From: Isochrysis galbana
Lineage: Eukaryota; Haptophyta; Isochrysidales; Isochrysidaceae
Length of the DNA stretch: 64,000 nucleotides
NCBI GenBank assembly: GCA_018136815.1
Contig: CM030932.1
Span: forward strand, 5,246,407-5,310,406
Direction: 5' to 3'
Shown: in pieces, positions 39,961 to 50,452 of the stretch
Layout of the letters: every line of letters begins with the position of its first letter
How positions within the stretch are numbered: position 1 is the stretch's first letter
Position numbers and translations under genes: made by a program
Notes under the pieces: model-generated
Database searches by the model: none
What the model saw: the letters and a program-made list of their open reading frames with translations, nothing else
What the model was told of the DNA's origin: nothing

Positions 39961-40374
39961 TATGGACTCGTAGACTCGAAAGGAAGACTCGGAAGACTCG
40001 GGGCTTGGGGGTACTCAGGGGGCTGCAGGTCACCAACAGGCGATACAGTGGGTAACACACAAATCAACACTCTGTACTCAAACATTCACGGTAACAGGCC
40101 GGAAACATACGTTAAACGAACCCCTCTGATGCGCAGAACCAGGAAGGAGCGCCCACCAGAAAAAGAGGAGAGAGAGAGAGAAAACGAGGACTCGAGGGTC
40201 AAAACACAATTCGGACTCCGGCTCGGACTACAGAGTAAAATCCAGTGCCCTCGCGAGTCCTGCCTCGAGTCTCGCGGGGCAGCGCCGAAGGACGCTGAAG
40301 GACGCTGAAGAACGCTGAAGGACGCGCTGCGGGACACCGCTGAAGGACACCGCTCCCGAAAGCCTAAAGCCTAA
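39961..40374. other. Unassigned, includes a GAAGGACGCT array
   Basis: 40290-40360 carries several copies of GCTGAAGGAC(R)C. No gene was recognised. Confidence 0.5.
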
Positions 40375-41062
40375 AGCCGTTATGCGTAATAGCGTGGAAA
40401 TACATACTAAGAGATTTCTACAGAGTCGAATTTGAGTCACACGAGTACCACTACATACCTATCCTAGAGTCTACACTAGTGAGGTTCACCACCTTGGTCA
40501 GGGGCCTTACCCCGCCAAAAGCGCACTGACTGCTCTGTGCGCACGCATAAAGCCGCTCAAGTTGACGCTCAAGGGAGAAAGCCCAAACTCAAGAAACCGC
40601 TAGAACTCAACACCCCCGTATTTATTGAAAACGAGAAAGGTAGACTGCAACTGAGCGAAAACACCCGCCTCGTAGCGAAAGCGCTTGGCCTCGCGGAAAG
40701 GCTCGCATAGAATGATGTGTCGTCCCGTGTGAAATGACCATCTGAAAATGTGAACGATCACTACAGGTCATCTACGATGAACACCGCAGCACGCGGAAAC
40801 AACGGGACCCTGGAACAATTTTAAGTTTAAGACAAACAGGTCACCCAGTGGCACATGAGGGAGTCGAGAACACGCCGCTGAGGACAGGTGCACCCCGCTC
40901 CGCTCGGACCCCCCACATGACCCGAGCTCCTAAGTAAGTAGAGCACGAGGGGAGTTGGAGTTGCCGCAAGGCGGGGAATGAGGGTGAGGAAGGGAAGGGG
41001 GCGTGGCTACGAGTATGCGATCTAGTGCCGCGGGCGAGGCGAGAATGTTAAAAGGTTGTTTT
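40375..41062 (+). mobile_element. Family-2 LINE, 3' part, frame broken
   Basis: 40380-40710 matches the end of the 6311-7114 frame (GCGTGGAAATACATACTAAG, then the GAGAAAGGTAGACTGCAACT block) but with an indel near 40525. The 3' UTR follows to GGCGAGAATGTTAAAAGG at 41055 and a short T-rich end. A DH element follows directly. Confidence 0.8.
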
Positions 41063-41064
41063 TC

Positions 41065-41152
41065 CCCTCCCCCATGGTAGGGGAGGAGTGGGAGTGGAGA
41101 GAGAGGGGGGCTCGTGCCCCCCCATGGGCGAACTAAGTATAAACTTAGTTGA
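41065..41152 (+). repeat. DH stem-loop element, copy 4 (three stems)
   Basis: CCTCCCC/GGGGAGG (41067-41086), GGGGGGCTCGTGCCCCCC (41105-41122) and AACTAAGTATAAACTTAGTT (41131-41150). The first stem of the longer copies is missing because the copy starts at the LINE tail. Confidence 0.88.
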
Positions 41153-41413
41153 GTACACAATGACAGGAGATGAGTATACCATTATAATCACAGGCCGAAA
41201 CCGTTCGAGGGCCGCACGCCGTGCCGGCTGTGTAGGTGCGCCACTGGAGCTTTTGGTGTGTTGGGAGCCTCAACACCTTATAGCCAATGATGGAGTGCCT
41301 TGGGTGGGGGCCCATGCAGCCAGGGTGGAAAAATACCGTGGGGAAGGACAAAGTTGTTAGGAGTTGGATACACGGAGTACGCCGTCCCCCCGAGTCCGAT
41401 ACAACCAGTTTCG

Positions 41414-43849
41414 ATGTCGGCGGCGGCGGCGTGCGGGCTCGACGTGTGGGCCCGGCTCGACGCCGAGCAGGAGGCGCGGAGGCAGCGGCGTGAGGAACGG
41501 CGCGAGCAGGCGGAGCGGCGGCAGAATATTCAGCACGAATCGCCCGCGCAGTCCCTCGGCGTCGAGCGCTTTCACAGCGGCCTTCTCGCCTCGCGCCGCT
41601 TTGTGCTCGACATGGCCATCTTTGCGGAACACATCGTGATGAACGACGTGCACGAGGGTTTCTTCCAGTTCGACGAGGCGTGTGAGGCGCGGACAGTTAG
41701 CACGAGCGACGTCGTACGCGCCCGCTCGCTATCTGCCCGCCTCCGATGCCGTGAGATGGCGCCGTGGTGGGCACCAGACAAGGTGGGCCAGCTGTCGGAG
41801 TTGCCGGCAAGCAAAGCTTCGAGCTGCAGTGTGCGACTGCGTCGCGCCGCATGGGCCATTGGCTTCGCACGGCGTTGGTCGCCTGAAGTTATTGCGTGGA
41901 TAGACACAGGCGTCGGTATGGAGAAGGCGGTGAGCGTGCTTAGGCTATGGGGGGACAGCGACACGGAGCCAACCATAGCCATCGCGTTCAGGGGAAGCAA
42001 GGCAGCCGCCGACTACTACATAACTGACGCTAACCCTTTTCTCGTCCCGCTTCCTGGCGCGGGCGCGGGCAAAACCGACAGAAACGGCCGTGTGTCCAGC
42101 AATGGAGCCGCGCTGCCCCCGTTCTATGATCCGCAGGATGGTATCGATGAGGAGCAGGTACGGCTAAGAGAGGATATGAGTGCGTGATCCACGAGCCCAC
42201 GCTCGTATTGACAAGTGAGGGGTTATCTCCCTCGTGGTGTCGTGCTGATACCCGTCTCCCACAACTCATGCCCTCCCTCCCCCGCCCCCTCTGGCCACTT
42301 TCATCCAATCTGTGCAGGCGCGCTTCATGCCACTACTCACCTCGGCACCTTTCCCATGTGCAACGCTTGGTGTGTGGCGCGCCTATGCGGGAAGCTCAGG
42401 TCGATGTGCGGCCATGGAATCCCCACGGCAGCGCGTGCGCCTGGCCGTTGAGGAGGCGCTCCGTGCATTCCCACGGTCAAAAATTGTCGTCACCGGCCAT
42501 TCGCTCGGAGGAGGGCTTGCCGCGCTTTGCGCGTACGATCTGATTCGGTGTGCACTAAAACAACCGGACTGCCACATGTAGAGGGCCCGCCTGCGAATAT
42601 CGGATGAACTGCGAATATCGCGGTCCGCAGATTGCAGCTGAAGCGTTCGATCATGCTCACAGACCTCACTGGCCTCAAACATTGCTTTTCACAGATGCTG
42701 CGCACCTTTACGAGATGCTCTTGAAAGATCCGGTGGCGCTCTTACCCTCCTCACATTTGCTGGGCCAAGAATGTTCAATCGCGCCTTTTTCGATGTTGTG
42801 GCGGAAATGGAGGCGGCGGGTGTGATTCACGCGCTTCGAGTAGTTGTAGGCGCTGATGTCATCCCGCGCCTAGCCCCGCATTGGTTAGGAGGTTGGCCAC
42901 CATGCCGAGGCAAGTTGCTCCTACTACCACCAGCCAGCCACGTCGGGGATGGTGTTCTGCAGGGAACCAAAGCCGTAGGGTTTGAAGATAGTCTGAAACG
43001 TGCCGAGGACTCTGTTGACCAAGCGATTGCTCCCAGTGACGCGCCAGCTGCCAAAGCGCTTCCGAGAGCGTCATGGAGGGACATCTTCCGCACAGTAGAT
43101 GGCTTGTGGTCGCAGAGCATTCAACCGGGCGCGGCGGTGATGCGTCCTGAGGACGCCGAGGATGCAGGGAAGGAATCTACTGGTATGATGAGTACACTTG
43201 TCAAGAAGGACTCTGCTTGGGGAGTTGTGCGCAAGTGGTTTAGCACTAAAGGAAGACACGATGCCTCGCCAAGTCTAGAAGCAGGACCGGAGCGATCCGG
43301 TTGGGAGGTGGTATTCAACTGGCTCACAAGCAAGGATCGAGCTCACCTTGGCAAGATGGGCTTGCACAACGGCAGCCACATTAGCTTTGATGACACGGAC
43401 TTGCATGATGCGAGAACCTGGCGTATTCTTCCGTGAGTCGCATGCCAATAGCCAATGGCCCTAGTGCTTGAAGGAAGGATGTCTCGCCAGGCCCTCAGTG
43501 CGCATACCCGTCACCCTGCACCACGCATGGCTCTCCTCATCTCGCCCGATGTTGCCGCATTGAGCAACTCAAACATGAGAGTGCCTCGAAACGAGTACCT
43601 CACCAAGCGTGATTACGGCTAGAATGGCATATCAGTAGTCTCACTAATCCTGGTCCATTTTCCCTGTGCAGGGGAGATGCCCACGCGTGCCATGCTCTTT
43701 ATCTTGCGGGTGAGGTTTCCGCAGCCCTTACACCAGCGGTTCCGCGTGATCCTTCACTGCATGAAGATACTTGGCACTTCTCAGAATGGCCACTTAGTGC
43801 GAGGAAGGACGCAGGGAATGGCACGCGGGGCTCTTGTGCGCTGCAATAA
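41414..43849 (+). CDS. Class 3 lipase (GHSLGG), four exons
   Basis: Exons 41414-42157, 42318-42547, 42695-43432 and 43672-43849 give 629 residues. All junctions are GT-AG (donors GTACGG, GTGTGC, GTGAGT; acceptors GTGCAG, TCACAG, GTGCAG) and all phases agree. The N-terminus is an Arg/Glu-rich helix after an Ala-rich start. PTIAIAFRGSKAAADYYITD begins the lipase fold. The nucleophile is Ser310 in VVTGHSLGGGLAAL. LLTFAGPRMFNRAFF and RVVVGADVIPRL supply the likely catalytic Asp379. His575 or His578 in DAHACHALYL (exon 4) fits the catalytic His. A long low-similarity segment of about 180 residues (390-570) separates Asp and His, an unusual insertion. The expected reaction is hydrolysis of acylglycerols or galactolipids. 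No clear signal peptide or membrane helix. Location unknown. Confidence 0.88.
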
Positions 43850-44044
43850 GGTGCCTTCATGAGGTGCCCGTCGGTGGAAACTAGATGTACTCAACTCTAT
43901 GTTGAGTCTTGCAAGCTGCCCACGCACGTCCCACAAGAAGACGGGGTTGCCGCCTACTGCTCGTAGTGGCGTATTCATCGGCCTTTCCTGATTCAAAGTA
44001 TCTTAAAGAACATCTACTACTAAAGATACTGATTCCGGTACAAT
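43850..44044. other. Lipase 3' flank
   Basis: Short spacer up to the T-tail of the nested LINE copy. No feature. Confidence 0.4.
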
Positions 44045-44126
44045 GAGAGTGAAAAAATATCTGAAGATTCTGGGCAACTCGCCTACTAGGTCTAGGTTTC
44101 CCAACTATCAGTAAACTGATAGGGTC

Positions 44127-44528
44127 ATGGAGCGCGCGCCGCCGCCCTCCCTCGCTGCCGCTGCCCTCGCCGAGATGGACGAAGGCTTGAGTGACACGCC
44201 GCTGTCGCCGAAGCGACCGCGTCAGGACGACCCTCCCAGCCAGGTGGGCACAGGAGCCAGCCTGCCACGCCCGCGAACCACCGCGAACGCCACGAACAAG
44301 GCCGCCATGCTGGCAGCAGCCAGCATGCAGCACACCCCCTACACAACACACAGCCACACCAGACACACCACACCAGTGGACCAGTGGGACGCTTCCAAAG
44401 GGAAGGCCTCCGGGCCGGGACCCTACACAGCCGCGGTACCGCCCTCGCGCTCCGGCGCGAGGGGCCGGCCCGGCACCATCTGCAGCAGAACCCCCATGGG
44501 GGAATGCCGCATCAAAACAAGGAGCTAG
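44127..44528 (+). pseudogene. LINE first ORF start, copy C
   Basis: 133 codons beginning MERAPPP, with SPKRPRQDDPP (basic, nuclear-signal-like) and a His/Thr-rich end containing GPGPYTAAVPPS. Copy D has the same start at 59946. In D the GPGPYTAV part is in another frame, so at least one copy carries a frameshift. It overlaps the following frame by 145 bp. Confidence 0.7.
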
Positions 44529-46126
44529 ACAAAGAGCAGACTAGGCCCCCCAGCAAGGGGCACAAGAGCAAAAGGAGAGGCAACACAGGAGGGGTACTCT
44601 CCAGCGCCGCCGAAGGCCAAGCAGACGAGCGCGCCCCAGGCGCGCGATTGACGCAAGCGGCACAGGCCCAGGAGGCCTACCACAACAACCACCACCTTGA
44701 GAGAGGGCCACCACAAAGCACAAGCCACACATATCCCTCGGAAGGGGGCGACCACACAATGGCAACATTGGGCCATATGGACGCTAGGGATACGAGAACA
44801 TACGCGAGGCTAACCCCGCCCCCCGCCCCGGTCACACAGGTGGCCCTACTCGACGAAGACCTAGAGCCAGAGCCCGAGGAGGAAGCCGAATTTCCAGACT
44901 CCCACAAGATCATAATCACCTTTACGGCGTACGAGAAGGGACATAAGGCCAAGGACGAAGAGGTCCTAGGCGCGATCGTCGCACACCTCAACAAGTTGGA
45001 GGGCGTAGACCTCGAGCCCGAATTCTTGTCTAAGAGCGCCTCCGGCCCTTGGGAGATTCTCGTCACGGCGGACTGCGCCAATCAATTCCGCGAAGAATTC
45101 AAGGACGTGGCGGGAATCAAACTCGACGACGAAGAACCCGACGCCAGAAAAATTGATAGAATCCGCGAACTTAACGCCACGATAGACGCAATTCGGAGAA
45201 CATCCAAGCCCACGAACAAAGAGAGCTTCGACTCCCTCAAGTGTGAGGAAAGAATGACGAAGGAGTTCTTCCAAAAGTTCCATTCACGGGCATCCAACAG
45301 CGCAATCCCGGAACTATACGTCACAGGCGACTGGAACGCCCCAAGCCACGACGCGGGAGGCACAACCACCGACGACGAAGAGATACGCAAAGAGCTCCGC
45401 AAATACTACGTGTGGCTATATCAAGAGAGACAACACGAGAGAGACCGCGATCTAGAGGCGGTACTGGAGGCACACCCCATAAACACGCGGGACAAAAAGG
45501 CAATAGAGGGGAGAATCACAATGGAAGAAATGCTGGACGCCATAGCACAAATAGGCAGCGGCAAGAGTGCGGGACCGGACGCGCTTCCGGCAGAATTCTA
45601 CAAAAGCTTCACAGAACTAGTCAAACACGACTTCTTAAGAGTCCTAAACCACGCACTGGAACAGGGGCATCTGAGCGTGTCCATGAGAGAGGGGGACATA
45701 ATACTCTTGTATAAAAAGGGAGACACACGAGACCCTAGGAACTATAGACCTATAACGCTGCTCCAAAGCGATTACAAAATACTAGCTAAGATACTCACGA
45801 ATAGATTGAAAAAGGTGATCGGAAACATCATTTCGAAAGACCAATTAGGCTTCGTCCCACACCGCCTGATCGGCGAAGCCACGCATCTACTGCAACTGAC
45901 GCACGCTTACCTCGAAGAAACGGGGGACGACGCGGCAAGAACCGCCCAAGCGGGCATGGGTAGACAACCCAAAAAACGGATAGACATAAGCGACTTGAGG
46001 CCCGTTTTCAGTATGAACGACAACGGCGGGCTCAAACCCAGCAAGGAACTAGTAAATCTAGCCACAAAGCTGAGGATAGCACACGCTGTCGAGGAACCCA
46101 AGGAGCAACAAAACAAAGACGAATAA
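44384..46126 (+). pseudogene. LINE ORF2, copy C (RT fragment joined to C-terminal tail)
   Basis: 580 codons. Residues 60-270 are linker-like and acidic (EPEPEEEAEF). Residues 385-520 are the N-terminal half of a LINE reverse transcriptase: GKSAGPDALPAEFYKSF, then ILLYKKGDTRDPRNYRPITL and DQLGFVPHRL. The catalytic FADD-type box is missing. From about 521 the family tail follows (ARTAQAGMGRQPKKR). The frame across the deletion is intact, which suggests the deletion preceded or accompanied insertion. Confidence 0.85.
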
Positions 46127-46896
46127 GCCAACAAAACGTAGAACAAGGTCAACATCAGAGACGCAGCCGACCCGGCGCCACTGTCACAATAGGCGCGAGC
46201 GAAGGCAGACGCGAACGCCAAAAGAGAAGACGCAACAGGCCTGCCCGGCCCCCGCACTCTGAACCAGGCCTTAGGTAGCGCACCAAGGCCGGACCCCGGA
46301 AACCGAAGAAAGAGGAAAGAAGGGGGGCAGGGGAAGAGGTGGAGGGAGGGAAGTAAGGGCGATGCAAGTAGAGAAGGGAGACCAGTCCCAGTCAGTAGTA
46401 GGTGTGTAGCCCAGAATCTTCAGATGTTTTTTTTTAGGTCTAGGTTTCCCTGTCATTGCTACGACACCGCCCTTACATCCTCTCCCTCCACCTCTCCACC
46501 TCCTCCCTTCCCCCCCTTCGTTCATCGGTTTCCGTTTCCGGGGTCACCTTGCCACAATATACACATCTCCGATGATGACGGCGAGAGACACGCACCTACA
46601 CTTCAAACATATAACCCATAGACGGATAGGCACCTACAACCGATTCGCGGATAGGGACAAAACCTGCCGCATGTGTAAGTAAAGAGGCTAACGAATCTTC
46701 CATCCACTTGGGCGAATGCCCGAGGATAGTCAAGATACTCGAAACACTCGACAAACTAGCAAGATACACACCCCGGAACGATAGAAGCAGGGAAGAGGTC
46801 ATCATAGATAATCTCTTCATGTATCCCGGGGGGAAAACGCCAAGATCGCTCACCATACTATACACTATAGCATGGAGATATACGGCTAAAAAGTTC

Positions 46897-47302
46897 CGTC
46901 CTACATTATAGGACCGCGTCCTACGATTCCGGTGTATTTGTAGGACCCTGAGCTTGAAAGACACACAACTTTCGAGAGTGAAGGATTGGGACTTCCCACC
47001 AACTGAAGGATAGTCCCAACTCAGTCTTGAGATCCTTAGCTCCCACTATGGCCAAGGCTGTAGACTTCGTCTTGACCGAGCTTTCGGCTCCAGCGTGAAC
47101 TGAGTACTTCGGCCATCGGAGGCCACCGGGTGCGTTGAGAGTTTTGTTTTTGCCCCGCAAGAGGCAAAAGCAGCCAAAACTCTCATTGGGCTTCAAAACC
47201 AAGCTTGGTCTCCGCTGAAGGTCGAAAAGAACCCATGCCAAAGAGCATTTCATCTCGTGGGAGCAAGTTCTACGTTCTAGGGAGCTCATCATGAGCCTCA
47301 AA
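46897..47302. repeat. Palindrome-bounded segment with long hairpin
   Basis: GTCCTACATTATAGGAC (46898-46914) has a close relative GTCCTACATTGTAGGAC at 48849-48865, on the far side of LINE copy E. 47132-47180 can fold into a hairpin (GAGAGTTTTG...TTGCC / GGCAA...CAAAACTCTC). Removing copy E leaves a unit of about 0.65 kb between the palindromes, possibly a small transposon. Confidence 0.45.
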
Positions 47303-47304
47303 TC

Positions 47305-48306
47305 GTGTCCTCAGGTGTTCCCGAACTGCGAATAACAATGGACGGGGAATACTATGTGAGCATTAAAGGAAAGTGGTATGAGGCGGAGCTCTCATACTTA
47401 GGCACACCCATAGTCGGGGAAAGATTGCACACCGCACCCACGAACTTAGATCCATCCCCTCCGGCGCACTGGGGGGAAGGGTACAAAACCAATAAGAGGC
47501 TAGAGTACCCGCTAGCAGACGAATACACACTAGACGGTAAGACGCCGCTGGACGGCACCGGTGTAGAACATATCACCGAGGCCCTCCAGCAAGCGAAACG
47601 CAAGCGCAAACGCCACACGGGATTGAACAAGTGGGAGGATAAACTGCAAACCTCAGACGACACATGGGCGCATCTCGCAAAGCTATACACCTCGCCAATG
47701 ATAACGACGCGGGACACGCACTTGCACTTCAAACATATCACACACAGGCGAGTAGGCACATATAACCGTTTTCCGGGCAGAGATAAAACATGCCGGATAT
47801 GTGGGGAGGCGGAGGAATCCTCGATCCACTTAGGTGAGTGCCCCGGGATAACTAACATTCTAGGCGAACTAAATAAAGTCGCACGCTTCTCACCTGAGGT
47901 TGAAAGGAGCAGAGAAGAAATCATTATAGATAACCTATTCGTTTTCCCGAAAGGAGACGCCCCGAAAGCACTATGTATACTATACCTATTAGCATGGAGA
48001 TACATAATCACGGACTTCTATAGGATACACTACGATGGTGTAAAATTTTCGGAGGAATCAGTACTGATAAGAACCATAGAGAGATATGCCCTGTTGAGCA
48101 AAGCACTCCTATTCGCACAAGAAACCGATTTGACGAGGACAGCCCAGGCGGGCATGGGCAGGCAACCAAAGAAAAGGGTAGACATGAACGACTTGAGACC
48201 CATTTTTAATAGAAACGACAAAGGCGGACTTAGACCCAATGCAGAGTTAGTGGTACTAACCACCAAGCTAGGGATCGTCCACGCTGTCGAGGGGATCATG
48301 GAGTAA
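47305..48306 (+). pseudogene. LINE ORF2 C-terminal domain, copy E
   Basis: 333 codons. The first ATG lies at the target site and is not the natural start. Contents: ELSYLGTPIVGERL, GYKTNKRLEYPLADEYTLDG, the LHFKHITHRR block, a zinc module CRICGEAEESSIHLGECPG, the helical block AWRYIITDFYRIHYDG and the tail GMGRQPKKRVDMNDLRPIF. The frame is intact, so this copy is young. Role in the full element is presumably nucleic-acid binding after the RT domain. Confidence 0.88.
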
Positions 48307-48639
48307 GACAACCTTAGCAATTGAAGCTTTGGCACGCCACTAGAACTTGATGCCGGGGACACTAGGAACCAAACCCAAATAACACAACCAAGACGAAGAC
48401 GGACAGACACACACGACACTATAGACAAATTCGGAAGGCCTGCCCGAGCCCCACACTCCGAACCAGGCCCCAGGTAGTGCACCGAGGCCGGACCCCGGAA
48501 ACCGAAGAAAAAGGAAAGAAGGGGGGCAGGGAAAGAGGTGGAGGGAGGGAAGTTAAGGGCGGTGTAGATAGCAAAGGCACAGGTGTGACCCATAGCTAGT
48601 AGGCGAGTAGCCCCGAATCTTCAGAAAGATTTTTTTTTT
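47320..48639 (+). mobile_element. Family-1 LINE copy E, 5'-truncated, with target-site duplication
   Basis: TCGTGTCCTCAGGTGTT occurs at 47303-47319 and again at 48640-48656. The insert carries an open ORF2 C-terminal frame, the family 3' UTR and the end CCGAATCTTCAGAAAG followed by about ten T. It is the clearest proof in the window that the T-tail is the true 3' end. Confidence 0.93.
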
Positions 48640-48797
48640 TCGTGTCCTCAGGTGTTTGCGGCAATTCGTAGGACAACGCCGTTTTTTGCCGGGAAGGCTT
48701 CTGCAAGTGGCAAATAACTCATTATGCTTTGAGAATGGTGTCTTGAGCCTCTAGGAGGACTCAATGAGGGCAATGAGATGAACACAGAAACCAAATC

Positions 48798-49824
48798 CTA
48801 GCTCCCCATTCCTAGATTGAACCGTGTCTTCGTAGTGCACAACGTCGTCCTACATTGTAGGACTCGTCCTATAAAAAGCTGGGTGCATGCTTCTGGTGTT
48901 TTGGACAGTCCTTGGTGGCTTCCGAGTCGAGCAGGCGCTTCATGCTTTACGACCGCACGAGTGGCTTCACCCGGAGCGGCGGCTCCCTTAACCAGTACCT
49001 CGGCGCTACACGAATCCTCACTCATCTGCAAGGAGTATGCGGACAGTGAGCGCTGCAAGTCATACCTTTCTTTTTGACCCTTGCTACCCCCACGACCGCC
49101 CGCGTGGCGACTTCTCGCGAGCGTGGGCGGTCTTTCTTTCCCCTCCCTCCTACCCATCTCCCCGTCAGACAAAACGAACAGTGCCACGTGAGGGGGGAGG
49201 GGAATTCCTCCAGGTGCTGCTGCTTCCGCTCGCCCGGCGCTGCCCTCGCTCAGCCCAGCCACTGTCCCTCCCGGTCAGGAGACGTCGGCGAGCCTCTCCG
49301 CCCGCCTCCGTGGACGCATATCCTCCCGCCTATGGGACGTCTGCGCGCCTTCGTACGGTGGGGTGGGGTGCAACCACCTGCTTTGGTTTGGCTGAAGAGG
49401 AGCGAGGGCGCGGTGAAAGGGCGGGACTGGCTGCGATGTCCCCTTTTCTGCGGTCAAATCGCAGCGGCAGGCACACACGCGCTCGACCGCCAAGTGCAAC
49501 CTTGCGTTTGCGCTGCGGCATAAGCCTCGTAAGCGCAAGAAGGCTCTGTACGCTTGTAAGGGACGGTGCGCATGTGACTTGTTTTCGCAGTTGTTCAGTG
49601 GCAAATCCTAGCATATAATTTGCCGAATACAGTTGCAGAAATACGTGGAGTTTATCGTCTGCTGTGTTCGCAATTGTGTACATATCAGCCGACAATGAGC
49701 TTAAATGACTCGCAATTCTAATTGCCAGTGTCCACTCTTTGGCGCCAATTGCATCATTGCATTTTCTATAAAGTTCAAACAAGAAGTCTTTAGGCATCTC
49801 CATCTGATACGTTACCGGTGACAT
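48798..49824 (-). other. Possible small gene, unknown
   Basis: From the ATG at 49824 a minus frame reads a helical protein (MPKDFLFELYRKCNDAIGAK, then EWTLAIRIASHLSSLSADM) for about 80 residues up to a possible GTCACA donor near 49576. A second open minus stretch (49262-48798) could hold a later exon with a Lys/Arg/Ser-rich start. No junction or family can be fixed. Confidence 0.3.
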
Positions 49825-50452
49825 ATGAAATGCTTACTAGATACCGGTGCAAAAAAGAAGTCGTTCGGTGAGTATACACCTGAAACCTGCAAGTTTGTAC
49901 CTTAATAAGGGAGTCCTTTAGGTAGAACTTATACCGTCCACATGGGGGGCATTTGCCAAAAAAACAACCAAACCTGAGGTTGCACCCTCTTGTTGGGTGG
50001 GTGAGTTGATTCAGAGGCTACACGCACGCATCACAAAAAAAATCAAAATTTTGCCCAAAATTTGGGTACCTTGGCAGCAAATTTTGACCTCAAAATTTGG
50101 GGTGCTCAAGATCAAAACTTTGGCGTATGCCAACATGCCAACCTCGACGAAACAAGAGAGCGGAGAGCCGGGCCTCCTCCTGGCACTAGCCACTAGCAGA
50201 ATGGGAATAAGCATTCGATAGAGTTAGCTGGGAGTTTTACGCTCTTCGGTCGTCGTCGCGCGCTATCCGCTATTCTTATCGTTCTTCGATCGTCGTTCTT
50301 CGTTCATTCTCGATTCTCGTTGTCGCTCATTCTTATCGTTGCGCGCGCCACCCGCCGCACACCTGCCGCACGTCCGCACGTCCGCACCTATAAATTCTAC
50401 TGGACCACCTTATTTGGCACAATGCTGGCGCGGTGTGAATTGTACGGGGACG
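49825..50452. other. Intergenic, pyrimidine-rich near the gene start
   Basis: 50030-50130 contains several CAAAATTT(G/T) near repeats. 50240-50345 is a TCGTTCTTCG-type tract upstream of the glycosylase-like gene. No other feature. Confidence 0.5.

Larger units (their letters stand above)
44102..46435 (+). mobile_element. Family-1 LINE copy C, both ends, interior deleted
   Basis: AGGTCTAGGTTTCC stands at 44088-44101 and 46436-46449 as target-site duplication. The 5' end is CAACTATCAGTAAACTGATA followed by GGGTC and ATG. The 3' end is CAGAATCTTCAGATG plus nine or more T. Endonuclease, most of the reverse transcriptase and the post-RT region are absent. The RT part joins the C-terminal tail at about 45925, with GAAAC shared by both sides as microhomology. 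Confidence 0.88.
44045..46910 (-). mobile_element. Older family-1 LINE copy with inverted 5' part, split by copy C
   Basis: The 3' end (44045-44087, oligo(A) then TCTGAAGATTCTGGGC on plus) and 3' UTR (46450-46545) are in minus orientation. From 46550 to about 46905 the ORF2 C-terminal segment (HLHFKHITHRR, zinc module with a stop inside) is in plus orientation. A 3' part joined to an inverted 5' part is what twin priming of LINE reverse transcription produces. Copy C is inserted in its 3' UTR. Confidence 0.7.

Noticed and set aside
44011-46935. GATTCCGGT on both sides of the outer LINE copy as a target-site duplication
   Set aside because: Only nine bases and not directly adjacent to the element ends.
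49037-49618. Plus-strand frame of 193 codons
   Set aside because: Arg/Pro/Ser-rich with no recognisable domain. It overlaps a slightly better minus-strand candidate. Neither is convincing.
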